NCBI GenBank assembly: GCA_964474755.1
Contig: CAYYUG010000005.1
Span: 1-64,000 of the forward strand
DNA: 64,000 nucleotides
Direction of reading: 5' to 3'
DNA from: GCA-2717185 sp964474755
GTDB lineage: Bacteria > Pseudomonadota > Alphaproteobacteria > UBA8366 > GCA-2717185
Shown: positions 52,863 to 61,391 of the stretch, piece by piece
How the letters are laid out: every line of letters starts with the position of its first letter
Position numbering within the stretch: position 1 is the first letter of the stretch
Position numbers and translations under genes: made by a program
The notes under the pieces: model-generated
What the model was told of the DNA's origin: nothing
Database searches by the model: none
What the model saw: the letters and a program-made list of their open reading frames with translations, nothing else

Positions 52863-54401
52863 ATGTCGTTTAGTCTGGTTAGCGATAGCTTTCGCGCTCC
52901 GGAACCTCATGATCCTTGGTCGCTGAAAGTAAGAAGGCGCAGTTACCAAAAGATACTGGTAATGCGATCCCAAATTAATTTCTATTACTTTTGGGAAAAA
53001 CGCTGGTTCTTCGTCGCAATACTAGTTGGTGCCATACTTTTAACGCTACCTCAGCCGGAGGGTTTGACCAGGGAGGGACAAATTGTCCTGACTATGTCAA
53101 TAGTCGCAATTATCCTCTTTGTGACTGAACCTGTACCGTTACCGACAGTGGCACTCTTGATAATTGTTGGGCAGGTAACGCTATTGGGACTGGATTCGAC
53201 GGCCGTCGCCAAAACCCTCATGACGGATTCTGTCCTTTTTATTATGGGTTCGCTCATGCTTGCAGTCGCAGTGGTCAAGCAAAAGCTCGATAAACGCATA
53301 GCATGGCTGATTGTCCGAATTACAGGCACTCGAACTTCGCGTATTTGTTTCGGGATCTCTGTGGTATCTGGTTTGTTGGCTTCTTTTGTCGGCGAACACA
53401 CGGTAGCGGCAATGATGTTGCCGGTTGGTATCACTTTAATCTCGCTGACATCAGATGATCCTAGGAAAGTTCGCGGCCTGGCGGCCGTTTTACTGTTCTC
53501 AATTTGCTATGGATGTTCAGTGGCAGGTATTGGAACACCTTCCGGTGGTGCCCGTAACGCGATCATGATTGGATATTGGAAGGAATTTTTCTTTGATCCG
53601 ACGAACCCAGAAACACGCAAATTTCTTGTGGACTATCTCACCTGGATTACCTTCGCCTATCCTGTATTTCTTATACAACTGCCACTTGTCACATTTATTT
53701 TGTTACGTACCTTCCGTCCAGAATACTTAAATCTGTCACGAGCCGTTACGAAACTGCGCCAACAGATTATTGTTGAAGGCCCTATGAAGCCGAGCGATTG
53801 GTTGTCGATTATATTTTTTCTATTAATTTTAGTTGGTTGGATCACTCTTTCCAGCGATTACGGAATGGGGACCGTTGCGGTGTCCGGTGCGGCAGTTTTT
53901 CTGATTGTTGGATTGGTTAAGTGGGAAGACGTTAATAACGGTGTGAACTGGGGTGTCGTTTTGCTTTACGCCGCCGCGATTTCGCTTGGCGTTCAAATGA
54001 AGGACACTGGCGCTGCACTATGGGTTGCGGAGAGTTTCCTTGGCTTTCTATCGCCGTTTGGTGCAGGTGAGGGCATTGGGCTTTGGGCGGCGGTATCCGC
54101 TTTGACGACCTTAGTTACGAACACGATGTCGAATGGTGCTGCCGTCGCCGTGTTAGGCCCAATTGTTCTTAACTTAGCCTCTGCGGCAAATGAAAGTCCC
54201 ATCGTGCTCGGCTTTATTACAGCGATTTCATCCGCATTCGCTTATCTAACCGTTGTTGGTACGCCGGCTTGCACAATTGTTTATGCTTCTGGCTATCTGA
54301 AAGCGACTGATTTTCTAATTGTTGGCTGGCGAATGGTGCTGATGTCGATAGTCATGATGATGCTAGCAGCATCCTTGTACTGGCCATTGCTTGGGGTGTA
54401 A
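52863..54401 (+). CDS. DASS-family (SLC13) dicarboxylate/anion symporter
   Basis: Inner-membrane sodium:anion symporter of 512 residues. Roughly a dozen hydrophobic spans are seen, with the family's loops around IGTPSGGARNAIMIGYW and SNGAAVAVLGPIV, the latter matching the SNT/T-containing motif that binds the dicarboxylate. About 50 polar residues precede the first span. AAGGAAG lies before the ATG. It would import C4-C6 dicarboxylates or sulfate, which fits a window full of diacid-cleaving lyases. The UspA gene follows after six bases. Confidence 0.87.
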   Translation: MSFSLVSDSFRAPEPHDPWSLKVRRRSYQKILVMRSQINFYYFWEKRWFFVAILVGAILLTLPQPEGLTREGQIVLTMSIVAIILFVTEPVPLPTVALLIIVGQVTLLGLDSTAVAKTLMTDSVLFIMGSLMLAVAVVKQKLDKRIAWLIVRITGTRTSRICFGISVVSGLLASFVGEHTVAAMMLPVGITLISLTSDDPRKVRGLAAVLLFSICYGCSVAGIGTPSGGARNAIMIGYWKEFFFDPTNPETRKFLVDYLTWITFAYPVFLIQLPLVTFILLRTFRPEYLNLSRAVTKLRQQIIVEGPMKPSDWLSIIFFLLILVGWITLSSDYGMGTVAVSGAAVFLIVGLVKWEDVNNGVNWGVVLLYAAAISLGVQMKDTGAALWVAESFLGFLSPFGAGEGIGLWAAVSALTTLVTNTMSNGAAVAVLGPIVLNLASAANESPIVLGFITAISSAFAYLTVVGTPACTIVYASGYLKATDFLIVGWRMVLMSIVMMMLAASLYWPLLGV

Positions 54402-54407
54402 TGCATC

Positions 54408-55412
54408 GTGCTCGGTTTTAAAAAGCTCCGTGATGATAAGGTTTTCCAGGAAGAACTTGAGGTAGTCAGGGCCGAGCGCCGTAACCGATTTCGGATGCTC
54501 GTGTGCATCGATGGATCGGACGCTTCATATGAGGGCTTGCGCTTTGCGAAAAAGCTAGCCGAAAAAGAAGATTGCGACATTATTCTCCTCTATGTGCGTA
54601 CCATAGACCAGGGCTTACGAACCGGTGGGCTACAAGTCCGAGTCGCTCGAGAAAATATGCTCGACTGGGGCCTGGAACTTCCCGGTATTAATTATCTGAA
54701 ACGTGGACTGGATATGATTGTCGCCAACGATGATATCGAGGAACACTGGAGCACGAAAATAGCCCATACTGATACTTGGGGTGATCCGCTGGGCGATAAT
54801 AAGGTTGAATATAAGCATGAGTGCGGTAAGAGCATCGTCTTGAAGCTTAAGACGGCACCAGATGCTGCAAGCGGTATCCTCGATCAATACGAACTCGGGC
54901 CTTACAATTTGATAATTATGGGGGCACCGACCAATTGGCGGGGAGAGTTGCGTTCTTTGTTCCATACTGGTGTGGCGCAAAAGGTCGCGGTGCTCGCTCA
55001 ATGTTCAGTAATGGTTGCGCGGGGCAACGGCGGAAGTGACAAAAAAGGTCATTTAATTTGTACCGACGGCAGGAAAAATTCGCTCGATGCGATGCGGCGT
55101 GATGCTGTTTTTGCACAAATCAGTGGTGACCCCATCACGTTATTCGCCGTAGCACGCGAGAGAAACGAATTGCCGATGGCAGAGCGGGTCCTCAAAAGGG
55201 CGACCGGCATGTTGGAAAAAATGGACATTGCAGTTTCTGATGCGCGTATAGGCATCGGAGACCCAGCAACTGAAATTGTGAAGGTCGGGAATGAATATTC
55301 GCTAATAGCAGTCGCAGACTCTGGAAAGGCGTGGTATCGCCGCTATTTGGCTAAGAATATCTCCTATAGCGTTATGGGTAACGCCAAAGCAACAGTATTG
55401 AAGGTTCGCTAA
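54408..55412 (+). CDS. Universal stress protein (UspA) family, two-domain
   Basis: Protein of 334 residues with two UspA-like domains. The first begins FRMLVCIDGSDASYEGLRFA; the second near 215 with KKGHLICTDGRKNSLDAMR. The ATP-binding Gx2Gx9G(S/T) motif is weak in both. The start is GTG at 54408; no better ATG exists. It is coupled to the DASS transporter, an arrangement that suggests the Usp domains modulate transport. Confidence 0.82.
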   Translation: MLGFKKLRDDKVFQEELEVVRAERRNRFRMLVCIDGSDASYEGLRFAKKLAEKEDCDIILLYVRTIDQGLRTGGLQVRVARENMLDWGLELPGINYLKRGLDMIVANDDIEEHWSTKIAHTDTWGDPLGDNKVEYKHECGKSIVLKLKTAPDAASGILDQYELGPYNLIIMGAPTNWRGELRSLFHTGVAQKVAVLAQCSVMVARGNGGSDKKGHLICTDGRKNSLDAMRRDAVFAQISGDPITLFAVARERNELPMAERVLKRATGMLEKMDIAVSDARIGIGDPATEIVKVGNEYSLIAVADSGKAWYRRYLAKNISYSVMGNAKATVLKVR

Positions 55413-55667
55413 AGCTTCCAATTTATCTATCGTTGAATTCTTTTACATATAAATTTTGGCCCTCAGAAACAGATACTATGCACTAGAAGCGCGCCCGACG
55501 TCCTATGACTTTTGTGCAGAAATAAAACGCCTTTATTTGACACGTCTACTTTTGAACTATGAGGGCACCTCAATCGAGCGTGCATTTAATAGGCATTAGG
55601 TACTGGTATTCCCAATTCAAATTCTAGATGCACAGTTATTAGCCCAGTTTTTCCTATTTCGGTCCAT

Positions 55668-55793
55668 TGTTACGTCACATACAAAAAGCATTTAGGGCGG
55701 CCTGATTATCCGCTCGATGAGCCGCGTATCATGTATCGCGGTACTATCGGCTATAGTGCTATCGAAGCGATCTTGGTTAAAGTAGCGAAGTAA
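55668..55793 (+). pseudogene. Decayed gene fragment of unknown family
   Basis: The 685 bases at 55413-56097 have no intact gene. Here one frame encodes TYKKHLGRPDYPLDEP, RIMYRGTIGYSAIEAILVK and ends at TAA 55791-55793. The sequence is clearly protein-like but lacks a start codon or upstream body. I do not recognise it; it looks like the C terminus of an otherwise lost gene. Confidence 0.28.
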
Positions 55794-55808
55794 GAGCAGG
55801 AGAGGTGC

Positions 55809-56079
55809 ATGGCCCCCAAGATCGGGTACTTTTTGGAAATATTGAGTGAGAGCCCCAGTACGTATCCAGGGTGCTAAGGGCTTTATCGGTTGCCGGCGCT
55901 GGCCTTGTGCTGGTCCCAGTCGTTGTGACGGCTATGAATTTTCTGAACGGATGGTGTTGATAATCTGGGAGGAGATCTTTAAGCGGCTGTCTTGTATTGG
56001 GATCGTTGGCACTCCAAAGCAGGTCTATTCCTATTGCATCCGAAGGGTGCGGTTTTTCCCCGCAGAGGTTCGCGTTTAA
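55809..56079 (+). pseudogene. Possible remnant of an LLM-class flavin enzyme
   Basis: AGGAGAGG precedes an ATG at 55809 that opens MAPKIGYFLEILSE, similar to LLM N termini, but hits a stop within 23 codons. In another frame nearer 56079 the sequence reads IFKRLSCIGIVGTPKQVYSY, similar to the GTPEQV block at the C-terminal end of LLM proteins. The middle domain is absent. I infer a gene with an internal deletion. The match is suggestive only. Confidence 0.3.
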
Positions 56080-56097
56080 ACTGATAAGAGGACCTAC

Positions 56098-56772
56098 ATG
56101 TTGCAGTTTTACTATAATCTCGGGCCCAACCCGATGAAGGTCGCGCTCTTCCTGGAAGAGGTAGCGCTTGACTACGAGGCAATCCCCATCGACACCCGCA
56201 AAGGTGAGCAATTTACGGCAGATTATCTGGCGATTAATCCGAACGCCAAAGCACCTAGCCTGGTCGATGGTGAGACGGTGTTGTTCGACAGCAACGCGAT
56301 CCTACTCTACCTAGCGGAAAAGACGGGTCAGTTTTTACCTCCCGATCGTGGTCAGCTATTGTCTTGGCTGATGTTCGTCGCCAGTGGCGTTGGCCCTTAT
56401 TCCGGCCAGTCAGTTCATTTCCAGGCCTATGCGCCGGAAACGTTGCCCTATGCGATCAACCGGTATCGGTTCGAAGCGCAGCGACACTACAGTATTCTCG
56501 ACGACCGGTTGGCGAAACGGCCTTACATAATGGGTGAAGAATATTCCCTGATCGACATGGCCGTATGGGGCTGGGCGAGGCTGATGCCCCGGGTTATTGA
56601 TGCGACCGCCTGGAATGATTTGCGAAACCTGAAGCGTCTGGTGGATGAGATTTCGTTGCGTCCCGCCGTCAAACGCGTCACCGAATTGATGGCAAAGCAC
56701 ACCTTCAAGACGGAACAGGATGAGGAGGCTAATCACAATATGTTCCCGTCTAACACCAGTTATACCGGATAG
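56098..56772 (+). CDS. Glutathione S-transferase family protein
   Basis: GST of 224 residues with the thioredoxin-like N-terminal domain (LQFYYNLGPNPMKVALFLEE) and the glutathione-binding stretch NAKAPSLVDGE followed by LFDSNAILLYLAEKTG, in which Ser and Asn should contact glutathione. The C-terminal helical domain includes EYSLIDMAVWGWARL. It resembles YfcG/YghU-type disulfide or haloalkane enzymes more than detoxification GSTs. It is the first gene of the plus-strand cluster that leads into the lyase/dehydratase module. Confidence 0.9.
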   Translation: MLQFYYNLGPNPMKVALFLEEVALDYEAIPIDTRKGEQFTADYLAINPNAKAPSLVDGETVLFDSNAILLYLAEKTGQFLPPDRGQLLSWLMFVASGVGPYSGQSVHFQAYAPETLPYAINRYRFEAQRHYSILDDRLAKRPYIMGEEYSLIDMAVWGWARLMPRVIDATAWNDLRNLKRLVDEISLRPAVKRVTELMAKHTFKTEQDEEANHNMFPSNTSYTG

Positions 56773-56852
56773 GCGTACGGCCCACTTTTTGCGCTGTGGC
56801 GCATCGGTGCCATAATTCTAGTTACTGAATTCATTGCGAGGGGGGAAATACC

Positions 56853-57728
56853 ATGGGTCGTGCTGCACGGTTACGAGAAATGATGGAACGGGGGTTGGTG
56901 CTGGCCCCTGGTGTTTACAATGCTCTGTTCGCTAAGGCGGTGGAGAGCACCGGCTTCGAAGCGGTCTACGTGACTGGGTTTGGAACAGCGGCGCGCTACG
57001 GGTATCCAGATGTCGGGCTGATAACTCAGAGCGAGATGTCGCAAAATCTGCGGCATATCTGCCGTGCTACAGAGTTGCCGGTCGTTGCTGACGCCGACAC
57101 TGGGTATGGCAATATCATCAATGTGCGCCGCACGGTGCGGGAATATGAACGTGCCGGTGTCGCAGGTTTCCATATCGAGGATCAAGTTTTTCCCAAGAAA
57201 TGCGGTTTCATGGAAGGCAAAGCAGTCATCCCGATGGAAGAACATGTTCAGAAGGTTAAGGCAGCCCTTGATGCCCGCGCTAATCCCGATACGGTGATCA
57301 TTGCAAGGACTGACGCGTTGGCGCCCAATGGTTGGGAGGACGCATTGGCCCGGGCTCGTGCCTATCGCGAGGCCGGCGCTGATTTAATATTTGTAGATGG
57401 CATCCGAACATTGGATGAATTGGATATCTACAGCAAGGAGCTAGCGCTGAAAGGTATTCCCTGCCTCTACAATGGCGGTCTTGTTGCGGCTGAGGATGCG
57501 CAGCGAATGGGTTTCAAAATACAAATTCTCGCCGGCCTTTCGTTGGCCGCGGTTTTCAAGAGCGCGACGGCAGCAATGCAGGAACTGAATGCTAGCGGGA
57601 TCACTCGGCAGACGGTGGCGCAGTTTGGTCCACCTGAAGAAGGTGAGACAGTAAACGATATTTTAGGCGTACCAGAGGTCTACGAACTCGAGCAACGCTA
57701 CGACATCAAAGGGGAGACGGCACAATGA
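56853..57728 (+). CDS. Isocitrate lyase/PEP mutase superfamily lyase, tandem copy 1
   Basis: Lyase of 291 residues. DADTGYG lies at 80-86 and the catalytic loop KKCGF at 115-119, which marks a carbon-carbon lyase. Candidate activities are 2,3-dimethylmalate lyase, oxaloacetase, citramalate or 2-methylisocitrate lyase. The overall pattern is closest to dimethylmalate lyases by context, not by a diagnostic residue I can name. The strong site GAGGGGGGAAA precedes the ATG. It overlaps copy 2 by four bases. Confidence 0.88.
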   Translation: MGRAARLREMMERGLVLAPGVYNALFAKAVESTGFEAVYVTGFGTAARYGYPDVGLITQSEMSQNLRHICRATELPVVADADTGYGNIINVRRTVREYERAGVAGFHIEDQVFPKKCGFMEGKAVIPMEEHVQKVKAALDARANPDTVIIARTDALAPNGWEDALARARAYREAGADLIFVDGIRTLDELDIYSKELALKGIPCLYNGGLVAAEDAQRMGFKIQILAGLSLAAVFKSATAAMQELNASGITRQTVAQFGPPEEGETVNDILGVPEVYELEQRYDIKGETAQ

Positions 57729-58579
57729 CCCATCCCGGTGCGAAACTTCGTGTGGCCATGGCAGATGGTATGGTCCTAGCGCCTTTCGTCTATGACGGCT
57801 TCACCGCGCGGATCGCAGCGAGCCAGGGAGCTCAGGCGGTCTATATGACTGGCCACGGTACTTCGGCTCAAATTGGGCTACCCGATGTGGGGCTTACCAG
57901 CATGGCCGAGATGGTCGCTAATCTAGGCTACATAGTGAACGCGGTTGACGTGCCAGTCGTAGCCGATGCTGACACTGGCTACGGAAACGCAATCAATGCG
58001 CAGCGTACGGTGCGCGAATACGAGGCGGCAGGCGCTGCGGCGATGCATTTGGAGGATCAAGTTTTTCCGAAGCGCTGCGGATTTTTCGAGGGCAAGGAAT
58101 GCGTGCCGATGGAAGAACATGTCCAAAAAATCCGCGCAGCGCTGGATGCGCGGGTTGATCCTGATATGGTGATCATCGCACGGACAGATGCAGTGGCACC
58201 GAACGGCTGGGACGACGCGATCCGACGCGCCGAAGCCTATCGTTTGGCCGGAGCAGATCTGGTTTTTGTTGATGGGATTAAGACGCTCGACGACCTTGAC
58301 ATCTACACCACTCGGCTTGTCGAGCAAGGGATACCCTGCCTCTACAACGGACAGTTGCAGCCGGTGCCCGAAGTCGCATCAAGAGGCTTCAAGGTCATGA
58401 TCACCGGCGGTGGGCACGCACTCTCGTACGCTGCGGTTCGCCAAGCACTACTTGACCTTAAAGGTGGTGGTGGCATCGGTGAGCCGCGCGACACAGAGCG
58501 GTTTAACGCGACGACCAGCTTGCTCGGATTACCGGAAATTTATGAGTTGGAGCAACGCTACGCAACCGAGAACGCATAG
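57725..58579 (+). CDS. Isocitrate lyase/PEP mutase superfamily lyase, tandem copy 2
   Basis: Lyase of 284 residues, a clear paralogue of copy 1 (shared TGYGNxIN and VFPK-CGF-EGK around KRCGF at 116-120) but with different residues in the lid and C-terminal helix, so a partner or a different-substrate enzyme and not an identical copy. Translationally coupled to copy 1 (ATGA). The LeuC-like gene starts nine bases later. Confidence 0.88.
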   Translation: MTHPGAKLRVAMADGMVLAPFVYDGFTARIAASQGAQAVYMTGHGTSAQIGLPDVGLTSMAEMVANLGYIVNAVDVPVVADADTGYGNAINAQRTVREYEAAGAAAMHLEDQVFPKRCGFFEGKECVPMEEHVQKIRAALDARVDPDMVIIARTDAVAPNGWDDAIRRAEAYRLAGADLVFVDGIKTLDDLDIYTTRLVEQGIPCLYNGQLQPVPEVASRGFKVMITGGGHALSYAAVRQALLDLKGGGGIGEPRDTERFNATTSLLGLPEIYELEQRYATENA

Positions 58580-58588
58580 GAGTTTACC

Positions 58589-59836
58589 ATGGGTATGACT
58601 ATTGCGGAAAAGGTCCTCGCGGCGCATGCCGGCGCGAGTTCTGTCAAGCCGGGTCAGTATGTCTGGTGCAAGGTGGATGCGACCAGTGGACACCGGCTTG
58701 CCGATCTGGAAGACCTCGGCGTCGACAAGGTCTGGGACAAAGACAAGGTATTCATGGTAGATGACCACCAGGCGCCACCACCTACTATCGCGGCTGCTAA
58801 CAAGGTTCAGAATTTGCGCCGACTAATCAAAAAATACGACATTACGAATTTTTTCGAATATGGCCGTGGCGGCATTTTGCACCAGGTTTTTGCCGAGAAC
58901 GGCATGTACGCGCCAGGCGAGCTGATCGCCCAGTGTGACTCCCATTCGACTGCGGGCGGCGTATTTAATGCCTGCGTGACTAACGCCAATCTGGATGCGG
59001 TGCATGTACTTGCATTTGGCGAGTTGTGGTTCCGGGTGCCAGAATCGGTGCGCGTCGTGCTTAACGGTACCTTGCCGGGCTGGTGTGTTGGTAAGGATGT
59101 AATTCTCAAGGTTGCGAGCGAGCTGGGTACGGACTTTGGCCTCTATAAATCAGTTGAGTATGTAGGGCCGGTCGCCAGTCAAATGACCATTGCTCAGCGC
59201 TGGACGGTTTCCAATATGGGGGTCGAAGTGGGTGCGAAGTTTGCCTTATTCGAAGGCGATGAGAAGACCGACGCGTTTCTCGAAGGTCGTGTCGACCGTC
59301 CCTATGAACACGTCCGTGGTGATGACGACGCATCCTATGCGGCCGAGTATGAGTTTGATCTTAGCGATCTAACGCCAATGGTCGCACGACCCGGCGATCC
59401 CGGAAACGGCGTGCCAGTAGAAGGCGTGCAGGGTGAGAAGGTAAAGATTAACCAAGCATTTCTCGGGTCCTGTACCAATGCGCGGCTCGAGGATCTGGAA
59501 GTTGCAGCGAAAATCCTGGATGGCAAGAAAGTACATCCGGATGTCCGCATGCTCGTCAGTCCATCTTCCCAAGCCGTGTTCGGGGAGGCCTTGAAAGCTG
59601 GATATTTAGAAACGCTGCTCAATGCTGGTGCGCTTGTCGAGCATTCCACCTGCGGTCCTTGCTATGGTGGGCATCTGGGTGTTCTGGGAGATGGGGAAAC
59701 TTGCATTTCAAGCAGCAACCGTAACTTCAAGGGCCGCATGGGTAGCCCATTATCGCATGTTTGGTTGGCGAGCCCGGCGACGGTCGCCGCATCGGCGTTG
59801 GCGGGCGAGATCGTCGACCCTCGCGAATTTCTCTAG
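58589..59836 (+). CDS. Aconitase-family dehydratase large subunit (LeuC/DmdA-like)
   Basis: Iron-sulfur hydro-lyase subunit of 415 residues, the length of isopropylmalate/homoaconitase-type large subunits. The three cluster cysteines are C295 in LGSCTNARLED and C355 and C358 in TCGPCYGGHLG. It builds the 4Fe-4S cluster that binds and dehydrates a hydroxy-diacid. The neighbourhood of two lyases instead of leuB or leuA argues against leucine synthesis. AGGAG precedes the ATG. Confidence 0.9.
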   Translation: MGMTIAEKVLAAHAGASSVKPGQYVWCKVDATSGHRLADLEDLGVDKVWDKDKVFMVDDHQAPPPTIAAANKVQNLRRLIKKYDITNFFEYGRGGILHQVFAENGMYAPGELIAQCDSHSTAGGVFNACVTNANLDAVHVLAFGELWFRVPESVRVVLNGTLPGWCVGKDVILKVASELGTDFGLYKSVEYVGPVASQMTIAQRWTVSNMGVEVGAKFALFEGDEKTDAFLEGRVDRPYEHVRGDDDASYAAEYEFDLSDLTPMVARPGDPGNGVPVEGVQGEKVKINQAFLGSCTNARLEDLEVAAKILDGKKVHPDVRMLVSPSSQAVFGEALKAGYLETLLNAGALVEHSTCGPCYGGHLGVLGDGETCISSSNRNFKGRMGSPLSHVWLASPATVAASALAGEIVDPREFL

Positions 59837-59848
59837 GAGGGAAGGTCG

Positions 59849-60382
59849 ATGGAAACAATTCGAACCGGAAAGGTCTGGAAATTTGGCGACCGCATCAGTA
59901 CAGACTTCATGATGCCGGGACACAGAGTGCTTGCGAATCCTGATCTGACCGTTGAGGAGGCTGCAAAATTTTGTATGGAGGCAAACCGGCCGGGGTGGGC
60001 CGAAAATGAGGTGTTGCCAGGTGACATTATTGTTGCCGGTATTAATTTTGGTTGTGGCTCAAGCCGCAATGGTTCGCAGTCGCTGAATGCACTTGGGATA
60101 GCCGTTGTTTTAGCCGAATCTGTTTCGCGTATTCATCTGCGAAATGCAGTGAATACTGGCTTGCCGACGTTAGTCGCGCCTGGAATTACAAATTTTGTGG
60201 ATGAAGGGCAGCGGCTGGAAGTTAATATCGTCACAGGCGCAATCAAGAACCTTAATACTAACGATTTGCTTCAGGCCGAGGCGTGGGAGGAAGGATCGCC
60301 ACCCTACGATATCCTTATGGCTGGCGGTCTTGATGCTTACATGCGGGCTAAGGTTCGGGAGCGAGGGCTGGTCGCAGGATAA
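59849..60382 (+). CDS. Aconitase-family dehydratase small subunit (LeuD/DmdB-like)
   Basis: Swivel-domain subunit of 177 residues that completes the hydro-lyase with the large subunit. It keeps the GCGSSR motif (68-73, in FGCGSSRNGSQS), and the NTGLP block that orients substrate. The Arg-containing loop after GCGSSR lacks the HAPW of true LeuD, reading NGSQSLNALG, consistent with a different diacid. GGAGGG precedes the ATG, 12 bases after the large subunit. Confidence 0.9.
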   Translation: METIRTGKVWKFGDRISTDFMMPGHRVLANPDLTVEEAAKFCMEANRPGWAENEVLPGDIIVAGINFGCGSSRNGSQSLNALGIAVVLAESVSRIHLRNAVNTGLPTLVAPGITNFVDEGQRLEVNIVTGAIKNLNTNDLLQAEAWEEGSPPYDILMAGGLDAYMRAKVRERGLVAG

Positions 60383-60584
60383 ATTGGGGGATAGGTGAGC
60401 GTTATTTTGTGATAGTTTGCGGATTTAAATTTAGCACCCGTACGCAAGATGCAAAGGCAGAAACTGTCGCTGTCGTGATGCGCTGCTAACTCGTACGGCG
60501 CACAACGAGTATGCGGTATAAATTTGCTGTCATCGGATTGTGGCCCATGTTGGGTCATGGCACTTTTCAAAGTGAAATATAGCG

Positions 60585-61391
60585 ATGCTGAGTGAATACG
60601 AGTTAGCTAAATACAAACGCGTTGGATACCTATACCCACGCTCCGCCGTCTCGGCTGCCAATGCGGCTGACATGAAAATAGCGCTGGATGCTTATATCGA
60701 TCGATTCGGACCCGCGGCACGGGGCAAGGGCATGATGACCAAACGGCCCCACATTGTGCTGCGCTGGGTCGCCGAACTAGCAAGATATGACGCCATTGTC
60801 GATGCGGTCGAGGATATCATTGGACCGGATATCCTGTGCTGGAGCTCCGCCTTTTTTACCAAGGAAGCGCACTCGAAGCGCTTCGTCTCTTGGCATCAGG
60901 ACGCTAACTATTGGGGCCTTAGTAGTGCGAAGGTGGTCAGCGCTTGGGTTGCCTTGACGCCGGCAACAGTGAGTAATGGTTGTATGCGTTTCTTGCCAGG
61001 TTCTCATCATGAACTACACACACACGAAGACATCATAGATGAGGTCAACATGCTTTCGCGAGGGCAGACCATGGCCGATGGTGTCACCGAGGACACAGCT
61101 GTTGATGTGATTTTGGAAGCCGGCGAATTTGCCTTGTTCCATGTCAACATGGCGCATTCCTCGAGGCCGAATGGCTCGGCTGATGACCGGGTTGGCGTAG
61201 TATTTCGTTATGTCGCTGGCGACGTTTTTCAGACCAAAGCCGATAGCGATAGCGCTAGCTTGATCCGTGGTCGTGACCGCGCTGGTTTTTTTGAGAAAGA
61301 ACCAATCCCAGCATTCGACCTGGATCCGGAATGTTTGGCATTTCACAAGCGGGTATGCGGTGCTCGGGATCAGGTATATTTTGGCGGCTAG
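60585..61391 (+). CDS. Phytanoyl-CoA dioxygenase (PhyH) family oxygenase
   Basis: Oxygenase of 268 residues. H104 and D106 lie in SWHQDANYWG and the distal His is H191 in HVNMAHSSRPNGS; an Arg follows in DDRVGVVFRYV. It lies 202 bases after the LeuD-like gene and may belong to the same transcript. Its stop overlaps that of the convergent MmgE/PrpD gene by four bases. It is the closest relative of the partial copy at the start of the window. Confidence 0.9.
   Translation: MLSEYELAKYKRVGYLYPRSAVSAANAADMKIALDAYIDRFGPAARGKGMMTKRPHIVLRWVAELARYDAIVDAVEDIIGPDILCWSSAFFTKEAHSKRFVSWHQDANYWGLSSAKVVSAWVALTPATVSNGCMRFLPGSHHELHTHEDIIDEVNMLSRGQTMADGVTEDTAVDVILEAGEFALFHVNMAHSSRPNGSADDRVGVVFRYVAGDVFQTKADSDSASLIRGRDRAGFFEKEPIPAFDLDPECLAFHKRVCGARDQVYFGG

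Noticed and set aside
58589..60382. Leucine biosynthesis leuCD
   Set aside because: No leuA or leuB nearby, and the small-subunit loop after GCGSSR differs from LeuD. Two lyases are coupled instead.
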